A DNA stretch of 60,000 bases from Phenylobacterium deserti (GCA_945883235.1 CAMCXF010000013.1:1-60000), one strand, 5' to 3'; shown: positions 36,276 to 47,401, numbered from the stretch's first letter. The notes: generated by a model from the sequence alone, not told the origin. Translations and numbers: made by a program.

Positions 36276-36295
36276 AATGTTGATCTGCCAACATT
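36276..36295. promoter_or_regulatory. Short inverted repeat upstream of the copper monooxygenase-like gene
   Basis: AATGTTG, six bases, CAACATT form a perfect palindrome between the transglutaminase stop and ATG 36353. It has no T-run, so an operator is more likely than a terminator, but this is only a guess. Confidence 0.3.
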
Positions 36296-36352
36296 GAACG
36301 AGGATAGGTTGATGCGCGACCAGATCGCGCGCCAAATTTTGGGGGAATCACG

Positions 36353-38368
36353 ATGATCACTGCGCGTCTCGGTGTCCTGAGTCTCTTGGCCTCCACCGCC
36401 CTTATTGCCGGCTGTTCCACCGATAGCGCGCCACAGGCTATGAGCGCCGGGATCGCGGTGAACGCCTCGGCAAATGCCCCGATGAGTGTCGACAACTTCA
36501 TGTTGGTCGATACCAATCTGGACGCACACGAACTTTATCGGATGACGACGGCACCAGCGGTGGTCTTGATCACCCAGGCCAACGGCGATGCGGCGATCCA
36601 GAAGCTGGCACCGGCGGTCAACGCCATGGCTGCTGACTACAGCGCCATGGGCGTTGAGGTCCTGATGATGAATTCGAGCCTCAAGGACAGCCGGGAGGCG
36701 ATCCTGGCCGAAGCACAGAAGGTCGGCTTCAAGACGCCGATCCTGATGGATGTGAACCAGCTGGTGGGTGGAAGCCTGGGCGTCAGCCGCTCGGCGGAAG
36801 CCTATGTGATCAACCCCAAGACTTGGACCGTATTCTATCGCGGCCCGGTATCCGGCGCGGCGGCGGCGGTTGATGCGTTGATGAGCGGCAAACCGGCACC
36901 GGCCTCGGTGATGGCCGGCAACGGCGCGTCCATTGCCTTCCCTGATCGCGGCATGGCGACCCGGATTTCCTATGTGAAGGACGTAGCCCCGATCCTCGAG
37001 GCCAAGTGCGTGGCCTGTCACCAGGAAGGCGGCATTGGTCCGTTTGCGATGTCGAGCTACGCCATGGTCAAAGGTTTCTCGCCGATGATCCGTGAGGTGC
37101 TCCGCACCGACCGGATGCCGCCCTACAACGCCGATCCGCACGTCGGAAAGTTCTCCGACAACAAGAATATGACGCCCGCCGAGATCAAGACGCTGGTCTA
37201 CTGGATCGAAGCTGGCGCGCCGCGCGGCGAGGGTGTTGACCCGCTGGGTGCCGTGAAGCACGTGGCCGCCGATTGGCCGCTGGGCAAGCCCGACATGATC
37301 CTGGATATCCCGGCCTACAAGGTGCCGGCGTCGGGGGTGGTGGACTACCAGCGCCCCTATACCCCCAACTCCCTGACCGAGGGCCGGTGGATCCGCGCTT
37401 CTACCGTCAAGCCGGGTGATCGCCAGGCGGTGCATCACATTCTGACGGGCTGGATGAAGGACGTTCCGGCCGCCGGCCAGAACTCGTCGGAGACCCGCTG
37501 GCGCGGATCGGTTGGCGGCTATGCCGTCGGTGCCGAGTCCAACATCTATGCCGGTGATGTCGGCACCTTCCTGCCGGCAGGGGGTGCGGTGGGCTACCAG
37601 ATGCACTACACGCCCTACGGCAAGGAAACGGTCGATAAGTCGCAGATCGGCGTGTACTTCCGCGACGACATGCCCAAGTACATCATGCGTGGCGTTGTGG
37701 TGATCGACGCCACCATCGAGATTCCGGCCAATACGCCGCGTCACAAGGAAGTGGCCTACGTCGAGTTCCCTAACGACGCACTGCTGTACTCCGCCTTCCC
37801 CCACGCCCACTACCGTGCCTATGCCAACGACCTGTGGCTGCAGACGCCGGACGGCAAGAAGACGCTGCTGATGACCATGCCGCGTTACGACTTCAACTGG
37901 CAGCGGGCCTATACCTTCGACCAACCCATCAAGATCCCGGCGGGTTCACGGCTGATCGCCAACTGGACCTATGACAATTCCAAGAGCAATCCCGCCAATC
38001 CCGACCCGAATATCAAGGTAACCTGGGGTGAACAGTCCCACGAGGAAATGCTGTTTACCTCGCTCAGCTTCCGCTGGGTGGACGAGACCGCCGCCAAGCA
38101 GATCGATAGCGACGCTCGCTTCAGCCAGACCCGCATGCTGGGGATGATGGACGACAACATCGACGGCAAGCTTCAGAAAGCCGAGATGAAGGGGCAGACG
38201 GGCCAGATGCTGGGCAAATATTTCACGGTGCTCGACAAGAACGGCGATCAGGCTCTCGACCGTGCCGAACTGGTGGCCGCCCAGGCAATGATGGGCAACC
38301 GTCGTCGCGGCTCACAGGCGACGACCACGGACGGTCCGTCAGCGTCCACGCCGCTGGGCGGGCGGTAG
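36353..38368 (+). CDS. Multidomain lipoprotein: redoxin-like, CxxCH and copper monooxygenase core, EF-hands
   Basis: 671 residues. A lipobox (LIAGC, Cys21) anchors the protein. Residues about 45-180 look like a thioredoxin/redoxin fold without CxxC. A CVACH motif (219-223) could bind c-type haem. Residues about 310-580 resemble the PHM-type copper, ascorbate-dependent monooxygenase: H361-H362 (HH pair), H418 (MHYT), H484 and H486 (HAH) and M566 are in the order of the two copper sites. Two EF-hand loops (600-611 and 628-639) end it. This suggests an outer-surface or periplasmic copper oxidase with an electron-transfer haem. A clear terminator follows. Confidence 0.85.
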   Translation: MITARLGVLSLLASTALIAGCSTDSAPQAMSAGIAVNASANAPMSVDNFMLVDTNLDAHELYRMTTAPAVVLITQANGDAAIQKLAPAVNAMAADYSAMGVEVLMMNSSLKDSREAILAEAQKVGFKTPILMDVNQLVGGSLGVSRSAEAYVINPKTWTVFYRGPVSGAAAAVDALMSGKPAPASVMAGNGASIAFPDRGMATRISYVKDVAPILEAKCVACHQEGGIGPFAMSSYAMVKGFSPMIREVLRTDRMPPYNADPHVGKFSDNKNMTPAEIKTLVYWIEAGAPRGEGVDPLGAVKHVAADWPLGKPDMILDIPAYKVPASGVVDYQRPYTPNSLTEGRWIRASTVKPGDRQAVHHILTGWMKDVPAAGQNSSETRWRGSVGGYAVGAESNIYAGDVGTFLPAGGAVGYQMHYTPYGKETVDKSQIGVYFRDDMPKYIMRGVVVIDATIEIPANTPRHKEVAYVEFPNDALLYSAFPHAHYRAYANDLWLQTPDGKKTLLMTMPRYDFNWQRAYTFDQPIKIPAGSRLIANWTYDNSKSNPANPDPNIKVTWGEQSHEEMLFTSLSFRWVDETAAKQIDSDARFSQTRMLGMMDDNIDGKLQKAEMKGQTGQMLGKYFTVLDKNGDQALDRAELVAAQAMMGNRRRGSQATTTDGPSASTPLGGR

Positions 38369-38426
38369 GAACTTGGGGGTCCGACTTCTGTAAGGGGCAA
38401 ACGGACCGCTCACTGTAATCTGAAGG

Positions 38427-38459
38427 GGGTCGCGTGGGATTGCCCGTCGCGACCCTTTT
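38427..38459 (+). terminator. Rho-independent terminator after the copper monooxygenase-like gene
   Basis: GGGTCGCG (38427-38434) and CGCGACCC (38448-38455) form a stem with a 13-base loop, followed by TTTT. It lies 58 bases beyond the stop. Confidence 0.7.
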
Positions 38460-38499
38460 CTGCTGCGGGGCTTGCTTCTGAAAGACGCCTCGTCAAACC

Positions 38500-40659
38500 C
38501 TATCGGCCAGCCGCCTCCTGCGCATACCCCAACTGCTCGTTCAGCCGGTCCAGTACGGTAATCGCCGCCTCCGGGATCACGGTGCCCGGTGTGAAGATTG
38601 CGGCCACGCCCATTGCTTCCAGCGCCTTGAAATCCTCGGGCGGGATCACGCCGCCGACGAATACCAGGATGTCTGGGCGGCCGAGACGGGCGAGTTCGGA
38701 TTTCAGTTCCGGCACAAGGGTCAGGTGTCCGGCTGCCAGGGAGCTGGCGCCGACCGCGTGAACCCCGGCCTCGACGGCTTCGGCGGCGGCCTCGGCAGGG
38801 GTCTGGAACAGGTCCCCGATCTCGACGTCAAAGCCCAGGTCCCCGAAGCCGGACGCGATCACCTTCTGGCCCCGGTCGTGGCCATCCTGGCCCATCTTGG
38901 CAACCATCAGTCGGGGCTTGCGCCCATCGGCCTGGGTAAAGGCTTCGGCCATAGCCAGCGCACGGTCTGAGGCCGGTGTTGCGCCGGCCTCGCGGAGGTA
39001 AACACCCTTTACGGCATCGGCCGTGGCCTTGTGGCGGTTGAACACCTTTTCCAGGGCAAACGAGATCTCGCCGACCGTGGCCATGGCGCGCGCCGCGTTG
39101 ACCGAGAGCTGCAGGAGATTGCCGTTTCCGGCCGCGCCGGCGGTCAGCGCATCCAGCGCCGCTGAGACGGCTTCCGGGTCGCGCTCGGCTTTGAGTCGAC
39201 GAAGCTTTTCGAGCTGGGCATTTCGGACGGCCGAGTTATCGACTTTCATCATCGGAATGACATCGGCGACGTCAGGACGATAGCGGTTTACGCCGACCAC
39301 CGTCTGCTGGCCGGAGTCGATCCGGGCCTGGATGCGTGCCGACGCCTCCTCGATCCGGTGCTTTGGCAGGCCGTTCTCAATGGCTTTGGCCATGCCGCCC
39401 AGCGCCTCGACCTCGGCGATGTGGACCAGGGCGCGCTCGGCCAGATCTGTGGTCAGGCGTTCGACATAGTAACTGCCGCCCCAGGGGTCGACGACGCGGT
39501 TCTGGCCGCTTTCCAGTTGCAGGAACAGCTGGGTGTTGCGCGCGATCCGGGCCGAGAAGTCTGTCGGCAGGGCCAGGGCCTCATCCAGGGAATTGGTGTG
39601 GAGGCTCTGGGTCTGTCCGCCGGTGGCACCCATGGCCTCGACGGCGGTGCGGGCTACGTTGTTGTAGACATCCTGGGCCGCCAGGGACCAGCCGCTGGTC
39701 TGGGTGTGGGCGCGCAGCGCCAGGGAGCGGGCATCCTTCGGGTCGAACTCGGCCTTCATCAGCTTGGCCCACAGCAGACGCGAGGCCCGTTGCTTGGCGA
39801 TCTCCATGAACATGTTCATGCCAGCGCACCAGAAGAACGACAGGCGGGGCGCAAACTGGTCCACGGTCATGCCCGCCGCGACACCAGCGCGAACGTAATC
39901 GATACCGTCGGCCAGGGTGTAGGCCAGCTCCAGATCCAGCGTCGCCCCGGCTTCCTGCATGTGATAGCCGCTGATCGAGATCGAGTTGAAGCGCGGCATC
40001 TCCTGGGCCGTATAGGCGAAGATGTCCGAGACAATCCGCATCGAGGGGCCCGGCGGATAGATGTAGGTGTTCCGGGTCAGGAACTCTTTCAGGATGTCGT
40101 TCTGGATCGTTCCCGACAGCTTTTCATGCGGCACGCCCTGTTCCTCGGCGGCCACGATAAAGAGCGCCAGGATCGGTAGAACAGCGCCGTTCATGGTCAT
40201 CGACACGCTCATCTTGTCGAGCGGGATGCCGTCGAACAGCGTACGCATGTCGTAGATGGAGTCGATGGCGACGCCGGCCATTCCCACGTCGCCCGCGACG
40301 CGCGGGTGGTCAGAGTCATAGCCTCGGTGCGTCGCCAGATCGAAAGCGATGGATAGGCCCATCTGCCCCGCCGCCAGATTGCGGCGGTAGAAGGCGTTGG
40401 AATCCTCGGCCGTGGAGAACCCGGCGTACTGGCGGATGGTCCAGGAATTTGTGGCGTACATGGTGGGGTAGGGACCCCGTACGAATGGCGCCAGGCCGGG
40501 GTAGCCGCCCATGTCCGTGAGGCCGGTGATGTCAGCCGCCGCATAGGATGGACGGACGGCGATTCCCTCAGGTGTACTCCAGGCGTCCGCGGAGGGTGGG
40601 GTCACACTCAGTGCAGGGCCGTCGAAGGGGAGGGTGGCGAAGTCGGGAAACGCGCTCAT
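38500..40659 (-). CDS. scpA: Methylmalonyl-CoA mutase large (catalytic) subunit
   Basis: 719 residues. The N-terminal TIM-barrel part has [21 protein letters not shown], typical of mutases, and the C-terminal B12 domain has QDGHDRG with the cobalt-ligand His. It isomerises (R)-methylmalonyl-CoA to succinyl-CoA with adenosylcobalamin, completing propionyl-CoA use from odd-chain fatty acids, Val, Ile, Met and Thr. Its start overlaps the small-subunit stop by four bases (ATGA), so the two subunits are coupled. Also known as mutB. Confidence 0.96.
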   Translation of the reverse strand: MSAFPDFATLPFDGPALSVTPPSADAWSTPEGIAVRPSYAAADITGLTDMGGYPGLAPFVRGPYPTMYATNSWTIRQYAGFSTAEDSNAFYRRNLAAGQMGLSIAFDLATHRGYDSDHPRVAGDVGMAGVAIDSIYDMRTLFDGIPLDKMSVSMTMNGAVLPILALFIVAAEEQGVPHEKLSGTIQNDILKEFLTRNTYIYPPGPSMRIVSDIFAYTAQEMPRFNSISISGYHMQEAGATLDLELAYTLADGIDYVRAGVAAGMTVDQFAPRLSFFWCAGMNMFMEIAKQRASRLLWAKLMKAEFDPKDARSLALRAHTQTSGWSLAAQDVYNNVARTAVEAMGATGGQTQSLHTNSLDEALALPTDFSARIARNTQLFLQLESGQNRVVDPWGGSYYVERLTTDLAERALVHIAEVEALGGMAKAIENGLPKHRIEEASARIQARIDSGQQTVVGVNRYRPDVADVIPMMKVDNSAVRNAQLEKLRRLKAERDPEAVSAALDALTAGAAGNGNLLQLSVNAARAMATVGEISFALEKVFNRHKATADAVKGVYLREAGATPASDRALAMAEAFTQADGRKPRLMVAKMGQDGHDRGQKVIASGFGDLGFDVEIGDLFQTPAEAAAEAVEAGVHAVGASSLAAGHLTLVPELKSELARLGRPDILVFVGGVIPPEDFKALEAMGVAAIFTPGTVIPEAAITVLDRLNEQLGYAQEAAGR

Positions 40660-42047
40660 GCCGCCACCTCATACATTTCCGAGAGCCGCATGGGTTTGAG
40701 GGGCGGGCAATGACTGTCGTCGCCAGGTAGTCGTGCGGATTCTGGCGAGGCGACGCCCGTTGCCGGTTCGACCGCGGCGGGGGCCGCATTGGTTGGCGGG
40801 AAGACGGTCACGCCGACGATTTTGGGTTCGCCGCGCATTTCCACTGCGGTCTGGATCTCGCGGGCGATCAAGCCCGACTGAAGCGCCGCGATCAGGCTAC
40901 CGCTTACTTCGATCAGTTGAAGGCGATCCCAGGCCGCGCGTGCGAATTGGTCGGTCAGGCTTTCAATGTAGCCGGATCCGGCGGCCGGGTCGGCAACCTT
41001 GCCGATGTTGGCCTCCTCCATCAGCACTAGCTGTGAGTTGCGGCTCTGGCGCCGGGCCATGGCTGTCGGCTGGCCCAGGGCGTCGGAAAAGGTTCCCAGC
41101 ACCACGGCGTCGGCTCCGCCGACGGCGGCTCCGAACCCGGCGACGGTCAGCCGGATCATGTTGGTCCAGGGATCCTGAGCGGTCAGCATTCGCCGGGACG
41201 AGCGTGCCTCAATCCGGGCGGAGGGTGCGGCACCGGAGGCACCAGCGATCCGTGCGAAAACGACCCGCGCTGCCCGAAATTTGGCGATGGTGACGAAGTA
41301 GTCGGCATCAGCGGCCAGGCTGAGCGTGATCCGTGAGAACGCGTCGGCGACCGTCAACCCGGCGGCGACCAGCGACTTTGCGTAGACGATAGCGGCCGTG
41401 GCGGACACCGCGATTTCGAGAGCTTCACCGCCGCCTGATTCGTGGGCGAACCGCCCGGACGCCAGAAAAAGTTGCGCTTCTGGATAGGTTTGACCCAGCC
41501 GCACCGCCACGGTCGCCGCGGCTTCCAGATGGCCAGCAACAGGGCCGGGGCTCTCGCCGGCCTCTGCGAACGAGGAGATCGGATCGAGGTTCAGGTTGAG
41601 CTTTGCGGCCGGCGACGCCTTGGCGACGCCGTTCAGGGCCTCTGCCGCCTGGGGTCCGAGGAATCCCGCGTCCAATCCGACTGATGCGAGCTCAAGAATC
41701 ACATCCTTCAGGGCGACCGACAGCGCCGAGGCCGAGGCATGGCCGCTGACGATCACGGAGGCTGCGCCGCCGTTCAGGTCTGCCAGCAATTCATGGTTTA
41801 AGCGGACTGGGTCCGGATGAGCGGAAAGGGTGCGAAGGTCCCAGGGGCGATCCACACAGAAGGGCCGGCTGGGGAAGATGGGACCTCGATCCGACGCGGC
41901 ATAGAGCGGTGCGATTGGCAGACCCTCCACCGTCGCCTTCGCCAGGCTCTCAAACGGCTTGTCGCCAAGGGTTTTGGCGACAAGGGCGCGCCAGGCGTCT
42001 TCGCTGGCTGGCGGGAATCCGGGGTCGAGGGGGTGGGTGTCGGCCAT
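40656..42047 (-). CDS. mutA: Methylmalonyl-CoA mutase small subunit
   Basis: 463 residues, similar in plan to the large subunit's barrel ([52 protein letters not shown]) but with no B12-binding DGHDRG motif, as expected for the structural subunit. It ends in a Pro/Ala linker-like tail. The ATG at 42047 was chosen over an earlier frame because homologues start here; about 130 bases of divergent intergenic sequence separate it from the nitronate monooxygenase gene. Confidence 0.93.
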   Translation of the reverse strand: MADTHPLDPGFPPASEDAWRALVAKTLGDKPFESLAKATVEGLPIAPLYAASDRGPIFPSRPFCVDRPWDLRTLSAHPDPVRLNHELLADLNGGAASVIVSGHASASALSVALKDVILELASVGLDAGFLGPQAAEALNGVAKASPAAKLNLNLDPISSFAEAGESPGPVAGHLEAAATVAVRLGQTYPEAQLFLASGRFAHESGGGEALEIAVSATAAIVYAKSLVAAGLTVADAFSRITLSLAADADYFVTIAKFRAARVVFARIAGASGAAPSARIEARSSRRMLTAQDPWTNMIRLTVAGFGAAVGGADAVVLGTFSDALGQPTAMARRQSRNSQLVLMEEANIGKVADPAAGSGYIESLTDQFARAAWDRLQLIEVSGSLIAALQSGLIAREIQTAVEMRGEPKIVGVTVFPPTNAAPAAVEPATGVASPESARLPGDDSHCPPLKPMRLSEMYEVAA

Positions 42048-42178
42048 GTGGGGAATTGCGCCCCCGCCTGCGCCGACGTCAAGTTCACCCGACGTGATCC
42101 GACCGCTGCTGTAGACTGTTGCGAAGCGCAAAAACTTGTGTGTACAACGTAAATCTAACAACTGTTTGAGGACCTTCC

Positions 42179-43183
42179 ATGGCTCTGCCCCCCGTATTGC
42201 GTGACCGCCTTCGCCTGCCGGTGATCGGCAGTCCGTTGTTCATCATCTCGACGCCGGACCTGGTAATCGCCCAGTGCAAAGCCGGCATTGTCGGATCGTT
42301 CCCGGCGCTGAACGCGCGACCTGCGTCACTGCTGGACGAGTGGTTGCACCGCATCACGGAAGAACTGGCCGAATGGGACCGTGATCATCCGGACACCCCG
42401 TCGGCACCGTTTGCTGTGAATCACATCGTGCACAAGTCGAACGACCGGCTGGAGCATGACGTTGAGGCCTCGACCAAGTGGAAGGCACCGATCATCATCA
42501 CCTCGTTGGGTGCCCGCGAGGACGTCAATCTGGCCGCCCATTCCTATGGCGGTGTGGTGCTGCACGACGTCATCACGGACAGATTCGCGCGAAAGGCTAT
42601 CGAGAAGGGGGCTGACGGCCTGATTCCGGTGGCGGCCGGCGCGGGCGGTCATGCCGGCACACTGTCGCCGTTCGCCATTGTCCACGCACTCAGGGAATGG
42701 TTCGACGGTCCGATCGCGCTGTCCGGCGCCATCGGCAATGGCCACGCGGTGCTGGGCGCCCAGGCGATGGGCGCCGATCTCGCCTACATCGGCTCCGCGT
42801 TCATTGCGACGCAGGAGGCAAACGCCGTCCAAGGCTACAAGGAAATGATCGTCGCCAGCAGCGGCGAGGACACCACCTACACCAACCTTTTCACCGGCGT
42901 TCACGGCAACTATCTGACGCCGTCGATCATCGCCGCAGGGATGGACCCCAACGACCTACCGAAGTCCGATCCCTCGGCCATGAACTTCGGCTCGGGCGGC
43001 AATCAGAAGGCCAAGGCCTGGCGCGACATCTGGGGCTGTGGCCAGGGAATCGGCGCGGTCAAGAGCGTGCCAACGGTCGCCGAGATGGTCGCCCGCTTGT
43101 CCGATGAGTACGAGCAGGCCAAGGCAGAGCTGGCAATGAAGACGTCCTTCACCGCCGGTCGCGTGCTGCAGGCGGCCGAGTAG
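42179..43183 (+). CDS. Nitronate monooxygenase
   Basis: 334 residues of the FMN TIM-barrel family. Motifs: the FMN-binding GSPLFIISTPDLVIAQCKAGIVGSFPAL near the start, VAAGAGGHAGTLSPFA, LSGAIGNGHAVLGAQAMGADLAYIGS and NYLTPSIIAAGMD. The family oxidises nitroalkanes or nitronates. GAGG about 9 bases before ATG 42179 supports the start. It is divergent from the mutase genes. Confidence 0.9.
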   Translation: MALPPVLRDRLRLPVIGSPLFIISTPDLVIAQCKAGIVGSFPALNARPASLLDEWLHRITEELAEWDRDHPDTPSAPFAVNHIVHKSNDRLEHDVEASTKWKAPIIITSLGAREDVNLAAHSYGGVVLHDVITDRFARKAIEKGADGLIPVAAGAGGHAGTLSPFAIVHALREWFDGPIALSGAIGNGHAVLGAQAMGADLAYIGSAFIATQEANAVQGYKEMIVASSGEDTTYTNLFTGVHGNYLTPSIIAAGMDPNDLPKSDPSAMNFGSGGNQKAKAWRDIWGCGQGIGAVKSVPTVAEMVARLSDEYEQAKAELAMKTSFTAGRVLQAAE

Positions 43184-43186
43184 GCC

Positions 43187-45796
43187 TCAACCCCCGTTCG
43201 CCGTCAGCCAGCGTTCCATCTCCGGCACCCGGTCCTTGATCAAGCCCAGCCGGAAGCGGATCGACGCCGCGGCCTTCTCGACGTCGCCGCGGGACGAGGC
43301 CGGGATCGTGGGAGCGTAGCGAGTCAGCTTTGTGAGCGTGGCCGGATCGCGGGAGATGGTAGCCAGTTGCGGGAAGTACGACGCACGCCGGGTCGGCTCC
43401 AGCAAGGCCTCTACCTTGGCGCGGTTGGCGATGGCGAAGTCGTAGGCCATCTCCGGGAAAGACCCGGCCACGGCATTGATTATGCCGGGTGCCTCGGTGG
43501 GGCTGGGCTCGCCGCTCAGGGCCAGCTTCAGGGTCCGTTCGGCCAGGACCGGGTCCGAGCTGGCACCCAGGTAGCTGTAGAGCCGGGCGCGGTCGGTGAT
43601 GTCCTTCGACGCCTTGGCCTGCTGGTGGATCGCCTCCCAGATCTTCGAGTCCGCCGTTGAGGCCACGATAGACAGGACGGTGCGACGGCCTGCGCCCTGC
43701 AGGCTCGAGGGATCAGCCAGATACAGGTCGAACCGGCGGCGCGCTTCGGCGATGGTCGCCGCATCGCCGAGATCGCCCAGGGTGGTCAGAACCGAGCGCC
43801 GCAGGATTGCGTCATTGTCGGCCTCGCCGGGCTTGGCGTCCCAGCCCAGTCGTGCGGCGATGGGGGCTGTGCGGTTGATCGCAAAGGCGCGGTAGTTGGC
43901 GCGTCCCGAGCGGCCCTCGAACAACCAGTCCATCGCACCGAGCTGATCAGACAGGGTTTGCAGCATGATCGGCTCGCCCGCCGCCGGGGCGTTCTTCGCG
44001 AGCGCCAGGAAGTCACTCATGGGCACAATGCCGATCTCGCCCAGCGCCCGGCTGTCGTAGAGCAGGCCCAGCTGATCCGCCGGTTTCAGCCCAGCAAACC
44101 CCGGTGCCAGTCTGGCCCAGAGCTCGGGGGAATAGGCGGTCCGGAAGTAGCTGGTCTGGCCTGCATTGGCGATCACCGGACCGGAGATCGGCACCGCAAC
44201 GGGCGAGGCGGCGCTGACCAAGCCCTGCCAATTGCCGTTGGACCCCACAACGTTGACGGGGGTGCGCCACGTCCGAGGCGTGCGCTGGCTGGCGTCGGCG
44301 CCGAAGCGGTCCTGGGTCATGACGATCCCACCGCCTGTGGATTGAACCCGGATCATGGGCACGCCTGCCTGAAGGGTGAAGTCGTGCGCCGTACCGGTGA
44401 TCTTGCGGGCCGAGGCCTTGTCCAGCTCGAGCCACAGGTCGTTGGAGACCGTGTTTCCGTAGGCGTGCTTCTTGATGTAGCTGCGCACGCCGGTGCGGAA
44501 AGCCTCCTCGCCGACATAGGATTCCAGCATGCGGATAACCGCCTGGCCTTTCTGGTAGGTGATAGCGTCAAAGGCGTTGGCTGCGGCGAAGACGTCGGGA
44601 ATATCGGTGATGACGGGATGGGTGCCGGCGCGGCTGTCGAGCCGCATGGCGCCCTGCTGGCCGGCCTGGGTCGAAAGCCAGATGTTCCATTCGGGGTGGA
44701 AGTGGTCTGTGGCCTTGGTCTCCAGCCAGGAGGCGAAGCCCTCGTTCAGCCAGATATCGTCCCACCATTCCATGGTGACCAGATTGCCGAACCACTGATG
44801 GGCCAGCTCATGGGCGATCACGGCGAAGACATTCTGCTTGTCGCTCTCGGTCGACAGCTTGGGATCAATGAGGACGATGTAGTCGAAATAGAAGACGGCT
44901 CCCCAGTTTTCCATGGCGCTGAAAAACTGGCTCTGCCCCGGACCGGCGATCATATCGAGCTTGGGCAGCGGGTAGGGCGTGTCGAAGTAGTCATTGTAAT
45001 AGCCCAGCAGCTTGACCGCAGACTCCAGGGCATAGCGACCCTTGTCGGCGTCGCCCTTGCGGACCACGACGCCGACGTCGGTGTCGCCCACCTTCTGATG
45101 GATGCGCTCGAACTCGCCCAAGGCGAAGAACAGCAGGTAGGAGCTCATCTTCGGGCTGTCCTGGAATCGGACGTCGCGCTTGCCCGAACCCCCGGCCACG
45201 TCGCTGGCGACCGGCATGTTGGAGACAGGCATCTGACCCTCGGGGGTCACGACCGACAGGGCGAACACCGACTTGATCCCCGGCTCGTCCCACATGGGCG
45301 CAAAGCGACGACCGTCCGAGTTCTGGAACTGGGTGAACAGGGCGCGTTTCTGGGTGCCGTCCGAGCCTTCATAGTCCAGCGCGAACAGGCCCGAGGCCTG
45401 CTGATAGATCTTGCCCGTGTAGTCGATGGACAGCGTGTAGCGGCCGGGTGCCAGAGGTTTGGCGAACACGAAGGCGGTGGTTTCCTGCTTGTCGTCGCGC
45501 ACGATGCGCGGTGCGGCGGACTGGCCGCTCAGGCTGGACTTGCCCAGGGTCAGATCGGCGGCGTTCAGCACGATCCGGTCCGTGGCGCGGACCACGGTCA
45601 CCGCGATATCGACATGGCCGGTGAAGCTGAGATTGGCGGCGTCAGGCGTGATCCGGATATCGTAGCGGTCGGGCCGCACATGGGTCGGCAACACGACGCG
45701 CTGGGCCTTGGCGGCAGACTTTGCCGGTGCGGCCGCAGCTGCGGCGGGAAGGGTAAGAGCGAGGGCCACGGCGGCAACGGCGGCAAGGAACTTCAT
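43187..45796 (-). CDS. M1 family zinc aminopeptidase
   Basis: 869 residues with a signal peptide. The exopeptidase motif is SAMENWGA (293-300), with Ser in place of the usual Gly, and the zinc site is H329-E330-L-A-H333 with E352 in LNEGFASW. The long C-terminal helical ERAP-like domain (about 560-860) completes the family length. It trims N-terminal residues from peptides in the periplasm. The gene ends 4 bases from the convergent nitronate monooxygenase gene. Confidence 0.94.
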   Translation of the reverse strand: MKFLAAVAAVALALTLPAAAAAAPAKSAAKAQRVVLPTHVRPDRYDIRITPDAANLSFTGHVDIAVTVVRATDRIVLNAADLTLGKSSLSGQSAAPRIVRDDKQETTAFVFAKPLAPGRYTLSIDYTGKIYQQASGLFALDYEGSDGTQKRALFTQFQNSDGRRFAPMWDEPGIKSVFALSVVTPEGQMPVSNMPVASDVAGGSGKRDVRFQDSPKMSSYLLFFALGEFERIHQKVGDTDVGVVVRKGDADKGRYALESAVKLLGYYNDYFDTPYPLPKLDMIAGPGQSQFFSAMENWGAVFYFDYIVLIDPKLSTESDKQNVFAVIAHELAHQWFGNLVTMEWWDDIWLNEGFASWLETKATDHFHPEWNIWLSTQAGQQGAMRLDSRAGTHPVITDIPDVFAAANAFDAITYQKGQAVIRMLESYVGEEAFRTGVRSYIKKHAYGNTVSNDLWLELDKASARKITGTAHDFTLQAGVPMIRVQSTGGGIVMTQDRFGADASQRTPRTWRTPVNVVGSNGNWQGLVSAASPVAVPISGPVIANAGQTSYFRTAYSPELWARLAPGFAGLKPADQLGLLYDSRALGEIGIVPMSDFLALAKNAPAAGEPIMLQTLSDQLGAMDWLFEGRSGRANYRAFAINRTAPIAARLGWDAKPGEADNDAILRRSVLTTLGDLGDAATIAEARRRFDLYLADPSSLQGAGRRTVLSIVASTADSKIWEAIHQQAKASKDITDRARLYSYLGASSDPVLAERTLKLALSGEPSPTEAPGIINAVAGSFPEMAYDFAIANRAKVEALLEPTRRASYFPQLATISRDPATLTKLTRYAPTIPASSRGDVEKAAASIRFRLGLIKDRVPEMERWLTANGG

Positions 45797-45857
45797 GCTC
45801 TAGGGCTCGACAATCAGGAATGGAGTCGCGCAACATATGGGGGTGGCAACGTTCTGC

Positions 45858-47282
45858 CTAGTTGCCCTTTCGGTTGTTCATTTCATCCCCGGCGTCGGCG
45901 GGCAGCCGCAGGAACCAGATCATCGAAATCATGGTCACCAGACCGATGACGATGAAGGCTGGTGACACGACCGCCACCGTCAGGCGCGTCTCGCCCTGCC
46001 ACTGCATCAGGAAGTGCAGCAGTGTGGCGGAAAGGCCGATGCCGATGGACTGGACCAACTGCTGCATCATCGAGGACGTGGTGGCCGCGCGGCTCATCTG
46101 GTCCTGGTCGATGTCGGCATAGGCCATGCCGTTCAGCGCCGTGAACTGCAGCGAGCGGAAGAAGCCGCCAACCCCCAGCACCACCATGATCGCCCAATGC
46201 GGCCAGTCCGGCCGGAACAGCGAGTAGGCCACGAAGCTCACCCCCACGATCACGGCGTTGACCGACAGTACCGTGCGAAACCCGAACCGGCGCAGAATGG
46301 GCGGGGCGGCGGTCTTCATCAGCAGGGCGCCGACGGCAGAAATGAAGGTCATCAAGCCTGCCGAAAAGGCGCTCATCCCGAAGGCCACCTGCAACAGCAT
46401 GGCCAGCAGGAACGGGTTCGCCCCCATGGCGATGCGCATGAACGCCCCGCCCAGCACCGAGGCGCTGAAGGTCTGGTTGCGGAAGATCTTCAGGTCGATG
46501 ACCGCATGCGGTGTGCGGCCGGCGTGCCAGCCATAGACCCACAGTCCCGTGATCCCGGCGACGAACAGGCCCGCTACCGCGATCGGGCTCAGCTCATCGC
46601 GGCCGAGGTTCTCGAAGCCGAAGATCAGGCAGGCCAGGCCGACGCCGGTCAGGAGCACGCCCAGCAGATCAACCCGCGTCGCCCCCTGTTCCCTCACCGC
46701 CGGAATGTGGCGGTTCACCAGGTAGAGGCCGACGGCGGCGATGGGCAGGTTCATGAAGAAGATCCAGCGCCAGTCGGCAAAGGTGACGATGGCACCGCCC
46801 AGCACCGGCCCCAATACCGGCCCCAGCAGGGCGGGCATGGTCATCACCGACATGGCCCCGACCAGCTCGTTCTTGGGCGTCGAGCGCAGCAGCACCAGCC
46901 GACCGATCGGCGCCATCGTCGCGCCGGCCGCGCCCTGCGCGAAGCGGGCCAGGATCATCTGGTCCAGGCTCTGGGCGAACCCGCACGCGACGGAGGTAGC
47001 CACGTAGAGCACGATCGAGACCATGAAGACTCGCTTGGCCCCGAAGCGGTCAGCGATCCAGCCGCTCAGCGGCAGGAAGATCGCCGACGACAGCAGGTAG
47101 ACCGTGATGGCGATGTTGAGCCTGAGCGGCTCGACCCCGAACGCATGGGCCATGGCCGGCAGGGCATTGGCGATCACCGTGGCGTTCAGCGTCTGCATCA
47201 TCAGGGCCGAGCCGATGATCGCCGGGATCAACCAGCCACGGGTGGCGGCGCCGGTGTCGGTGGGCGTTTCGACATCGCTCAT
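45858..47282 (-). CDS. MFS drug exporter, DHA2-like
   Basis: 474 residues with about 14 hydrophobic segments. The first half carries MFS motifs (GWIADRFGAKRVFMVSIVLYVATS, and ARFAQGAAGATMAPIGRLVLLRS, which resembles the RxxQGxGaA motif of DHA2 exporters). It would pump out drugs or other amphiphiles using protons. No regulator is adjacent on the visible side. Confidence 0.9.
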   Translation of the reverse strand: MSDVETPTDTGAATRGWLIPAIIGSALMMQTLNATVIANALPAMAHAFGVEPLRLNIAITVYLLSSAIFLPLSGWIADRFGAKRVFMVSIVLYVATSVACGFAQSLDQMILARFAQGAAGATMAPIGRLVLLRSTPKNELVGAMSVMTMPALLGPVLGPVLGGAIVTFADWRWIFFMNLPIAAVGLYLVNRHIPAVREQGATRVDLLGVLLTGVGLACLIFGFENLGRDELSPIAVAGLFVAGITGLWVYGWHAGRTPHAVIDLKIFRNQTFSASVLGGAFMRIAMGANPFLLAMLLQVAFGMSAFSAGLMTFISAVGALLMKTAAPPILRRFGFRTVLSVNAVIVGVSFVAYSLFRPDWPHWAIMVVLGVGGFFRSLQFTALNGMAYADIDQDQMSRAATTSSMMQQLVQSIGIGLSATLLHFLMQWQGETRLTVAVVSPAFIVIGLVTMISMIWFLRLPADAGDEMNNRKGN

Positions 47283-47401
47283 GGCCGTGGGTTAACAGGC
47301 GAAGGCGACGGAAGGCAACTGGCGTGGCCGGCGCGAATACGGACAGACAGTCTGGACCCGTTTCAGGAATTTCTACCCGCCGGTTAAGTAACCGAATTCA
47401 T

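Noticed and set aside
36218..37924. 568-residue minus-strand frame
   Set aside because: Antisense to the copper monooxygenase-like gene; long open frames on the opposite strand are common in GC-rich DNA and it lacks family motifs.
43958..45949. 663-residue plus-strand frame
   Set aside because: Antisense of the M1 aminopeptidase gene, with no recognisable domain.
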